Shown piece by piece: positions 55,491 through 64,000 of a stretch of 64,000 nt of DNA. Every line of letters begins with the position of its first letter. Within the stretch, counting starts at the first letter, position 1. The notes beneath the pieces are model-generated. The model searched no databases. It had not been told where the DNA came from and saw nothing but the letters and a program-made list of their open reading frames with translations. A program made the translations under genes and the position numbers. This stretch comes from Tolypeutes matacus (taxonomy: Eukaryota; Chordata; Mammalia; Cingulata; Chlamyphoridae). The DNA lies in NCBI GenBank assembly GCA_026826555.1, contig JAKSZT010053923.1, positions 226,789-290,788 on the forward strand, written 5' to 3'.

Positions 55491-58290
55491 ATTGAGCTGA
55501 CTCACAGAGCTAGAGTCTGGAAGATAGGTTTTCAGGAGACAGAAAGGGAGTAGAGGGTCATGAGCCAATGTCTATATGGGCAAAACCTATAAGGTAGAAG
55601 TGTGTAGTTCTGCAATGGATGGACCTGACTGTGGTGCAGTTATGCCATTGGATTGGGTGGTGTTGGTTTGTGAAGGGGTTAGGGTGGGGAGGGTGGGTTG
55701 TACTGTCCATGGAATTGTGAGGAGGGTTGGGGGAGGGAGCAAATGAACTCTCAGGATTTGCAGGTATGTGGTTTGAACTACAACGCTGGGAATGTTCTTT
55801 TGGCAAATATGTCAGGGAATGATTGGTTTAGGGTGTTGGAAGTGGGGGTATGCAAGACAGGGTGCACCTGGGGCAGGTTTCTAGGGAGTGTGTGAGTGTT
55901 CATTCTGTCATAGTGCCTTGTATCAGTGGGTGGAGACCCACACAATGAATGGGAAGGTGTTGCACTCCCACCTTGGGAAGTCCTGCTATGTTCAAAAATA
56001 GAGGGGCAGGCGTCTCTCAAGAGCATAGGCAGTGCTTCATAGGGGAGGACAGACCAGTATGTCAAGCCCTCAATGTTGTTGCAAGTAACTCTGAACCTTG
56101 TTGTTCAAGGAGTGAAGCTTGTTGGTGGCTGTGGGTCTTGAGGGGAGGGAGAGGGAAGAATAGAATAGATGGAACATTGGAATTGTTGTACATGATCTTG
56201 CAATGTTGGATACAGTCCATTTTAAATTTCATCAAAATTTATAAAAGTGTATGATCCAAAATGTAAACCATAATGTAAATCATTGACCATGATTAGTAGC
56301 ATTGCTTCAGTATTTGTACATCAATTGTAACAAATGAACCAGCCACATGTAAAATGTTATTAAAAGGGAAAAGTGGGAAAAGGAAGGATATTGGGTATAT
56401 GCGAATCCCCTATATTCTGTATGTGACTTTTCTGTACCCTAAAGGTTCTTTGAAGACAAAATAAAAAAACATAAGACACTAGGGGAATAAACAGAAGAAA
56501 ATGTCACTATACATACAAAACAATAGATCTTACAGTGATGAAAGACATAATGTCAAAAAATCTCAATATTTTTTCATTATTTTTTATTATTCCAAATTTT
56601 TAAATTCTTTTTTATTTTTTTAAATTTTTTTGTATTTCATTTCTTATTTTTAAAACTATATTTCATTTCTTATTAGTTGCATTTGGTTATTTTGTTGGCT
56701 TCTTCTGAAGAACTTTTGGATCACAGAAGGGTTACAACTATGACAGTAGAGGATCATTGGTGTGGGGTGTCAGTGATGGGGGATATATGGGAAGAGGTTC
56801 ACCTAGGGCATATGTAAAAGGTATATAAATGTGTTCAAGTGTTCATAGGGCATTGTCATAGTGGGTGGAGATTCACACAATAACCAAAAGAATGTTGAAT
56901 TCCCATCCTGGGGAGCTCTGCCACATTTTCTAATTGAAGAGCAAGAATCCTCCAAGTACTGGGGCAGTGACTAGTGAAGAATAATGGTCCATTGATATTG
57001 ATGATTGTACTTATGAACCTTTACTTTTGAAATTGAAACTTAGCCTAGTATTATATGATGCCTAAGAGTTGCCTCCTGAGAGCCTCTTTGTTGCTCAAAT
57101 GTGGCCTCTTTCTAAGCCAAACTCAGCATATAAATGCAATACCTTCCCCTTGGCATGGGACATGATTCCCAAGGATGAGCCTCCCTAGTACTGGGGTATT
57201 ACTACCAAGCACCAACTAGCAATGCAATTGGAAAAAGACCTTGACCAAAAGGGGGAAAAGGTAATGACAAATGAGTTTATATGGCTAAGAGACATCAAAG
57301 TGAGTCAGGAGGTCAATCCAGAGGTTAGGCTTATACACATCTCAGCAGGATCTCATTGACTGCCAAAGTAAATACTACCTCAAAAAACAGGGCTCCTGAG
57401 AATTCTGGAGACAGCCAGACACTATAGGCAGGGCACACAGCTCAGGAGTATGTTGTCCTTCCACTGGATATTATTTTGGAATTTATTATCCCCAGTGTGA
57501 CAGAGTTGGGCTCAATAGTGCTTTCCCTACACAGGCTTTTCTGTCCCCCTATTTGAACCTATAGTTTGTACAAGAGTTGATAGGTGTACATCTAAGAGAC
57601 TTAAATCTTTGGGCTGTCCATGTGTTAAGATTAACAGCAACACTTGCACTACAGTTTATTGGACTCACCCAGGACAACTATCAAGGAGATGATGGTAGAC
57701 ATTGATCACCACAAGGAACACAGGGAGTCTGCAACTGCAAGCCAGATAGTCCCATCAATCTTCCCCATGGGATCTAAGCCCCCTCTCAATTAGAGATGGA
57801 GTGGGCATTACAATCCCAGAATCCTCAGGATTGGGGAATGAATGATAGACTAGAGTAGAAATACAGGTATTCTATTATAGACTTATTGTGATTCTAGCAA
57901 TGGAAGCACTTATATTATTGATGTGGAGGCAGTGGCCACTGGATGTTCTGAGGGGCAGAAGAGGGCAAAATAGGTATATTATGGGTGCATTTTTAGGACT
58001 TGGGAATTGTCCTGAATGGCATTGCAATGATGGATACAGGCCAATATATATCTTGAGATAACTTACAAAATTGTGTGGGAGAGTGTAAACTACAATGTAA
58101 AGTATAATCCATGCTTAGTGGCAATGCTTCAAAATGTGTTCATGAATTGTAACAAATGTACCACATTAATGAAAGATGTTAATGTGGTAAAACGTGGGAG
58201 AGGTAGATAGCAGGGCATATGGGAATCCCCTATAATTTTTGTAACATTTATGTAATCTAAATACCTTTTAAAAAATAAAAAATATATTTT
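55491..58290 (+). other. 2.8-kb L1 3' UTR with two related units
   Basis: Proximal unit 55,491 to about 56,560 and distal unit to 58,290. Corresponding blocks are 'gggtggagacccacacaatgaatggg' (55,929) and 'gggtggagattcacacaataacc' (56,860); 'atgttattaaaagggaaaag' (56,355) and 'atgttaatgtggtaaaacg' (58,178); 'cttcagtatttgtacatcaattgtaac' (56,306) and 'cttcaaaatgtgttcatgaattgtaac' (58,127). It ends '...atctaaataccttttaaaaaataaaaa'. The same two-unit layout is seen in the young copies, so the duplication is old. Confidence 0.88.
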
Positions 58291-58849
58291 TAAAAATTAT
58301 CACTTAAAAACATCTACTTCATGGGGAAAAAGTTCCTCCTTTGTGGTACTATTTATATTTTTTCATTGAAAAATGTTGATTTATTTATTTTCCTCATTTG
58401 ATTCCTGAGGTGTTCAATCTGTATGGTGTCTTGAATTCTAAAATTATATTACTGCTCTTTTGATAAATTGGTTCTGCTCTTTTATTAATTTTCTGTACAT
58501 TAGTGGTTATAACTGTGATGGAATATCACTGCCAGATCCAAGGAAGTTTTGTTGTTTTTTTTAAATCACAGCCTCTCAGGGATGAACTGAGCATAGATCA
58601 GTCTTTCCCTCAACTCTATTTCATTCTTCCCTTCCTGTTTACTGAGCAGATTTATATATTTCTTTAAATACAGAGTCAAAGATGTTCTTACCAAAAGGAA
58701 GCCCCTCATCTACATGTCTATGGAGGCTTCTCAGCTAGAATTTCTGGGTGCTAACCATAAATATTTTGGGAAAAGACATTCTAATACTCTAATCAGTGTG
58801 TCTGTGGATGAGAAAAGCACAATATTAATATGGACTTAGGAATTCTTGG
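58291..58849. other. Unassigned AT-rich DNA
   Basis: No gene, RNA gene or repeat recognised. Confidence 0.4.
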
Positions 58850-59083
58850 TGTGCTGTGTGTGTGCTTGTGTGTTGTGTGCATGCATGTGTGTCTGTGTGT
58901 GTTGTGTGTGTGTCCTTTGTGCATGTGTGTCCATATGTTGCTTGCACATGTATGTTATGTGTATTCTGTGTGTTCTGCTGTGTGTGTTTTGTGTGTGTAT
59001 TTTGTGTATGTGTGTCTGTTGTGTGTACATGTGGGTTCCATGTATGCATGGGTGTCTATATTTGTATTGTGTGTGTGTTTGGT
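58850..59083. repeat. Degenerate (TG)n tract
   Basis: About 230 bp dominated by tgtgtg with interspersed ca, ct and tt. Cys/Val and Thr/His-rich open frames on both strands are artefacts of this tract. Confidence 0.95.
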
Positions 59084-59569
59084 GAAGTTTGGCAGAACTC
59101 AGAGTAGGGTAACCTGGGCTCATATATTCCAAACAGATTCACTATAATACAAAGCTGACAACTCAGATGCTCATATGAGTATAAGAATGGGTTCCATTTT
59201 ATTCCACTGCATGTGATAAACCTTAATTAATAAAGTTCAAGATGTATAAAATATTGGTAATGGACTCCTGTGGTCCTGAAGCTTCATTAGCATTTCATTG
59301 GCACCATCTCTCATCACTTTCCCTCTTGCTAATTCATGTTGCCACAATGGCTTCCTTGTTGGCCTTTTCTCTCTGTTGTGCATATGGTTCCACAGAAATG
59401 CCCATGGCTCCTGTAACATCATCTTTGAATCCTCTGTTCAAAAGTTGACTTTTCTACTGGTCTTCTCTGAACCATAGTAAATAATGGGCCTCTACTCATT
59501 CTCTTTTTTATACTTCCTCTCATTATCTTTTAGCAATTGTCATCATCTGATAAGTCATATGATTTTTTA
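59084..59569. other. Unassigned DNA
   Basis: About 0.5 kb without recognised features. The opposite-strand open stretches at 59,237-59,448 have no known domain. Confidence 0.4.
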
Positions 59570-59690
59570 TTTGTTTATAGTCTGTCTTTCATCAGATTGC
59601 AGTCTCTTTCATTTTCAGCACTGCTTTCTTAGACAGTGCCTGGAACGTATCTGACACTCAATATATATTCATCAGATGAATGTATGTATT
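59570..59690 (+). mobile_element. MIR/L2-like 3' tail
   Basis: 'gacagtgcctggaacgtatctgacactcaatatatattcatcagatgaatg' has the layout of the shared MIR/L2 end (agtgcctggcacatag..cactcaataaatatt..gaatga), at clear divergence. Confidence 0.6.
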
Positions 59691-59837
59691 TCTGATAATG
59701 TCTGTATAGCACACGTCTGCTTGGAAAAAGGATGCATTGGGAAAAGAATTTCTAATCAGAGATGGCACTGGAATTTTACCAAGAGGAAAAGATGCCTAAA
59801 CACAATAATTTTTTGAATGCAAAATAGAAATTATAGA

Positions 59838-62325
59838 GGATTGTGGGAACGTGGCTGACAGGTTAGGCATATAAGTCTTAACTCCAACTAAAACAACAAA
59901 GAAAAAGCCAAATGCTGCTGTGGGGATCTGCTTTGGGCACAGCAAACCAAGATACTGCTTACCAACTCCCAGAAGAGTGAGGGTCTGAGACACAAAGAAG
60001 CCAAAACAAGTAATCATGAGATATTAAACCTCCCAGCTGCTGGGAAGGGCTTCCCTCACCCAAACCTGAGATATTAAGTGAGGGTAAAACTCCTGGTGAA
60101 TTGTATATAACTGAGAGTAAAGCAGATGTCTATCTTGATGGGAAGGTGCTCTGAGTCATCTAGGAGGGTACTGGACAGATAAGGAAGCCAGGAATAATTA
60201 TAGGCTGCTTACCTTGGTGACTGGAAGAAGCACACGTAGCCAGCCTCAGGGTGGACAGACTAGGTGGAGATCCTAGCCCCCTTCTTCAAATGGGAGTCTG
60301 ATGGCAAATTCCCTGTGAAGAAAATGGATCTGGGAGAGTGGAGAGTGATTTTTTTGCAGGGAGTTTAGCCAGCTGGGACCCTCTTGAATATCAGAAGGGA
60401 CACTGACTCAACAGAGAGAGGGGAAGGGGATCACCTCAGGCTGGTGGTCATTCCCAGGCTGGCAGTCATGCCCAGGAACCTAGATAAAGAAAGGAATTAC
60501 ATCAGTGAGGAGACAAAAACAGGCGGCAATCAGCACCAGTCCCGCTGACTGCAGGGGATCTAACCTGCCTGAGGGAAAATGGGTGGATAGCCTTCTGAAA
60601 GACTAATTACCCTAAGGACACAGAATAGCTCATTGGAAAATTCCTGCCTAAGATATATGAGGTCTTTGGTTCAATTCCTGGCTATTCCTTGAGAAATGAC
60701 TCATCAGGCATACAATTGAAACTTTATGACAGGGAGCATATAGACATTTTCTTTGTATTAGCTTTTCTTAGATCTCTTTTTTCTTTCCAAAAAAAAAAAA
60801 AAAGTTCCTTTTTTTAATTCCCCTTAGTTTACTCACTAAAACCCAGTTCAAAACCTGCAGAGGGCAGGCTGCAGGGTGAGTGATTGAGGAACAGAAGCAG
60901 CCTGAGAAGATCCTTAGGAGTCTAAGAGAGAAGGTTGTTTTTCCATGTTTATTTTTTTTCTTTTGTCTCCTTTTTTCAAAAAAAAAAAAAACCAAGTTGC
61001 TGCTATCTTTTTTCTTGCTTGTTTTGTATCCCCTTCCTCTGTTTCTCTGCTTGTTTGTTTGTTTGTTTGTTTTATTTTTTTCATTTATTCTCTTGGTTAC
61101 TGATCTATTCTCCCAAGGTTATTTCTTTTCACTCCTTCATCTTTATTTCTTTTGTTTTCCGTTGTTCTTTCATTCCAACTCTTTTATTTGCTCTCCAATT
61201 TTTCTTATTTGCATTTCTCCTTCTCTCCTTTTTCCTCTGCTTAATTTCTCTTTTTTACATTATTCTTTCTTTCTTTTCTCTTTTATTTCCCCCTCTTCTC
61301 ACTATTCCAGACTTTTAATTTATTCTATATATTTTTTCTTTATTCTGTTTCTTGTTTCATTGTTTTTCTTCCACTTTCCTAATCTTACTCTTCTGTGCTT
61401 CTTACTTGTGTTATTTTTTCAATTTCCTAGGTCTTGTGCAGTTGCTCTCTTACCTTTTACTGATTTCATTACTATTATTCTTTTTTATTTCCTCTCTGTT
61501 TCCTTCTCTCTGGTCCTTATTTTTTTCTTTCAAAGGAACATACACAGATCTCTCTTAAACAAATGGCTGAGTGGGGGCAAGATCATGCCCAAAGGGGCTG
61601 TTTGGGGAACACACAGAGTAGGAGGCTTTTCGGCATTGATCTGGAGAGATCTGGACAAAAAGAAAAATTCCTCAAGGTGCTGCTGGCTTGATTCTTGGTT
61701 ACTGTGATTCCTCTTCTTTGATTTCTCCTTTTCCATGTATAACAATTTTGTCTACCAATGCTCTTTTCCTACCTGCATCATTCTAACTTCTGCTTTCTGT
61801 TGTTGCTCTTACATTCCACCTCTCTTTGTTTAGTCCTCAATATTTCTGGTTTTTATTTCTATCTCATCTATCCTGTTTTCTTTCTTTTAACTTTTTTATT
61901 TTTGTCTTTTCTTTTCTCTTACCCTCTCTCCTCATCATTCTAACCTTTTAATTCATTCTATATATTTTTCTCTATTCAGTTTCCCATTTCATTATTAGTT
62001 CTCCACTTTTTTATTCTTATTACTCTACACTGCTTACATGAGGTAAATATTCTTTTTCCAAGGTCTTATACAGTTCTTCTAATGATAAATATTATAACTC
62101 CTCTTATTCATTTACTTTTCTTACCTCTTTCATTTTCCCTGGCCCTAAGTTTTTCCTTCAAGGGAACATAGACAATAGCAATTAAATAGAATAAGAGGAA
62201 GAAAGCTTCAAAGAGAAAAGTTAACGCACACACAGAAAAACCAGGAACTAAATAAAACACTAGAGTAAAGTGAGAGGCTAATCAACTGAATAAACCAATC
62301 AAGATAAAAAGATGACCAGATATTT
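59838..62325 (+). promoter_or_regulatory. L1 5' UTR with tRNA-like segment and duplicated pyrimidine tract
   Basis: The 5' end near 59,838 is gtgggaacgtggctgacagg (a decayed AAGATGGC-type start). The tRNA-Ala-like segment is at 60,621-60,680, and a pyrimidine-rich tract at 60,930-61,550. At 61,556-61,690 comes a unit-start sequence like the 5' end of the L1 at 4,660-4,766, then a second pyrimidine tract at 61,690-62,190, about 634 bp downstream of the first. It ends at the ORF1 leader, where it meets a minus-strand L1. Confidence 0.78.
60621..60680 (+). other. tRNA-Ala-like segment inside L1 5' UTR
   Basis: A box tagctcattgg (60,626-60,636) and B box ggttcaattcc (60,668-60,678), 31 bp apart. 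'agatatatgaggtc' between them is shared with the other two L1 segments. The B box is the best preserved of the three. Confidence 0.7.
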
Positions 62326-63418
62326 ATTATTTCCTTCTTTGTACTTCCTTTAGGTTTAGTTTGTGTTGTTTTTCCAGTTCCTCCAAGTGTGCAGTTAGGT
62401 TTTCAATTTTAGCATTTTCTTCTTTTTTAATATACGTATTTATGGCTATGAACTTCCCTCTCAGGACAGCTTTGGCTACATCCCATAGGTTTTGTTGTTG
62501 TTATTGTTGTTGGTGGTGGTTTTTTTTGGAGGGGGAATCAAATTTTTCACAATACCATAGGTTTTGATAGGTTGTGTTGTCATTTTCATTAGTTTCAAGA
62601 GAGTTACTGATTTCTTCTGAGGTTTCCTCCTTGACCCACTGTTTGTAGAGTGTGTTGTTTAACTTCCATATCTTTGTGCCTAATCTGTTTCTCTGGCCTT
62701 AGAGATTTCCAATTTAATTCCATTGTGGTCAGAGAAATTACTTTGTATAATCTCAATCTTTCTGAATTCATTGAGAGTTGGTCTGTGGCCTAGCATGTGG
62801 TCTATCTTGGAGTATGATCCATGTGCACTCAAGAAGAACGTAAATCCTATTATATTTGGGTGTAGTGTTCTATATATGCCTATAAGGTCCAGGTCCTCTA
62901 ACATATGGTTCAAAGTCTTTGTTTCTTTATTGATTCTCTGTCTAGATGTTCTGTCTAATGGAGATAGTGCTGTATTAAAGTCCCCCACCATATTTGTAGA
63001 GGTCTTTATTTCTCCACTTAGTTTTTCCAGAGTTTGCCTCATGTATTTTGAGGCACCCCGATTAGGTGCATAAATGTTTATAATTGTTCTCTCTTCTTGA
63101 GAGATTACCCCTTTTACTAATATATAGTGTCCATCTTTGTCTCTTACAATAGTTTTGCATTTAAAGTCTATTTTGTCTATTTTTATTAGAATAGCTACTC
63201 CTGCCCTTTTTTGTTTGTTTGTTTGCTTGTAAAATTGTTTTCCAGCCATTCGCTTTCAGCCTCCTTGAATCCCTGGGTCTAAGGTAGGTTTCTTGTAGAC
63301 AGCATATAGATGCATCATATTTCCTTATCCATTCTGCCAATCTGTGTCTCTTGAGTGATGAATTTAATCCATTAACATTCAGTGTTATTACTCGCAACAA
63401 ATTTCTTACTTCAGCCAT
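62326..63418 (-). pseudogene. L1 ORF2 endonuclease region, minus strand
   Basis: From its ATG at 63,418 on the minus strand: [20 protein letters not shown]..., CCLQETYLRPRDSRRLKANG (63,418-63,161). After a frameshift, 63,249-62,680 is open for 189 codons with NIYAPN, GDFN, SKIDHMLGH and SDHNGIKLEI, so N14, E43, Y115, D145/N147, D205 and the S-D-H triad are all visible. This is the most complete nuclease in the window apart from one frameshift at about 63,180. The rest reaches into the linker and stops at 62,326. A 60-bp L1 tail (62,495-62,554) interrupts the linker. Confidence 0.88.
62483..62566 (-). mobile_element. 60-bp L1 tail insertion with 12-bp TSD
   Basis: CCATAGGTTTTG occurs at 62483-62494 and 62555-62566. 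Between them, read on the minus strand, are tattgtgaaaaatttgatt, a short C-rich stretch, then A8 and an A/C tail. The first part equals the L1 3' terminus seen at 22,065 and 47,046. Confidence 0.8.
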
Positions 63419-63479
63419 ATTTTCTTTGGGTTAATGTATGTTATGCTGTTTTGTTTCTGTTTTTGTATTTTTAGTTGTT

Positions 63480-64000
63480 TTTAATACTCTGCCAACTCTC
63501 CCTCCCTTGTTTTTTCCTTTCAACTTGTAGAACTTCCTTTAGTATTTCTTGAAGTGCAGGTTTCTTATTGGAATACTCTCTTAATTTCTGTTCATCTGCA
63601 AATATTTTGAGCTCTGTCATTTTTGAATGCCAGTTTTGCTAGATAGAGAATTTGTGGCTGGAAGATTTTTTCTTTTTGTACTTTGACTATGTCATACCAC
63701 TGTCTTCTTGCCTCCATGGTTTCAGATGAGAAATCAGCACTTAATCTTGTTGTGCTTCCCTTGTATGTAATGGTACTCTTTTCCTTTGCTGCCTTGAGTA
63801 TTTTCTCTTTGTATTGGGCATTGGACATTTTGACAACCGTATGTCTTGGAGCTGGCCTGTTGGGATTTATACTGTTTTGGGTGCGCTGTGCTTCCTGGAC
63901 CTGCACGCCCATTTCTTTTAATGGGGTTGGGAAGTTTTCAGCCATTATTTTCCTCAACACTCCTTCTGTTCCCTTTCCCTTCTCTTCTCCTTCTGGGATG
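63480..64000 (-). pseudogene. L1 ORF1, minus strand, leaves the window
   Basis: Minus-strand ORF1 C-terminal two thirds. 63,960-63,592 is open for 122 codons: MLRKIMAENFPTPLKEMGV, NSINPNRPAPRHTVVKMSN, EKILKAAKEKSTITYKG, RLSADFSSETMEARRQWYDI and QPQILYLAKLAFKN, which is RRM followed by the C-terminal domain. A frame change near 63,600 cuts off the last residues. The N-terminal coiled coil is outside the window. Confidence 0.88.

Noticed and set aside
58825..59147. Cys/Val-rich and His/Thr-rich open frames on both strands
   Set aside because: Artefacts of the degenerate TG repeat.
60880..61707. 275-codon open frame on the plus strand, Phe/Leu/Ser-rich
   Set aside because: It lies in the pyrimidine tract of the L1 5' UTR; the composition comes from T/C runs, and overlapping frames are open too.

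Overview
This window looks like an intergenic, repeat-saturated stretch of a placental-mammal genome, most likely a xenarthran (armadillo first, sloth or anteater possible). The reasons are two dimeric tRNA-derived SINEs resembling the DAS family, a dense set of LINE-1 (L1) copies of several ages, a MER20-like hAT fragment and a MIR/L2-like tail. No intact host protein-coding gene was recognised. The only non-L1 coding candidate is a small broken sequence at 25.4-25.75 kb that resembles a processed pseudogene.

Layout. 1-4.8 kb: minus-strand L1 5' half (ORF2 start, ORF1, 5' UTR). 4.8-12.04 kb: older minus-strand L1, split by a young 3.08-kb minus-strand L1 3' end with an 11-bp target-site duplication (TSD), and carrying a SINE. 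12.2-17.4 kb: plus-strand L1 3' UTR split by a minus-strand L1. 17.5-22.8 kb: plus-strand L1 3' end holding two 5'-inverted (twin-primed) L1 insertions. 22.8-25.1 kb: L1 3' pieces. 25.1-25.76 kb: the pseudogene candidate and flank. 25.76-29.1 kb: minus-strand L1 ending in a 36-nt poly(T) inside ORF2. 29.1-33.57 kb: mostly unassigned DNA with a tiny L1 tail and a SINE. 33.57-40.3 kb: old plus-strand L1 with a 5' UTR built of about nine ~110-bp repeats, broken by two insertions and a GATA microsatellite with an assembly gap. 40.3-48.07 kb: older minus-strand L1 split by the youngest L1 (41,152-47,134; 13-bp TSD). 48.07-58.29 kb: two head-to-tail plus-strand L1s, the first missing a piece of 5' UTR that looks like a removed intron. 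58.3-59.8 kb: unassigned DNA with a TG tract. 59.84-64 kb: L1 5' UTR facing a minus-strand L1 5' half.

The repeats form a coherent picture of a lineage-specific L1. It has (i) an extremely long 3' UTR of about 2.77 kb made of two related tandem units; (ii) a pyrimidine-rich 5' UTR carrying a tRNA-Ala-like segment with recognisable A and B boxes, present in three copies; (iii) conserved G-quadruplex tracts in the 3' UTR; and (iv) many 3'-end-only insertions, down to about 60 bp, several twin-primed. All ORF1 and ORF2 copies are disrupted. The genome's SINEs are tRNA-Ala-like as well, so the L1 5' UTR and the SINEs seem to have drawn on the same class of tRNA. Family names are from recognition by eye, without any database search.
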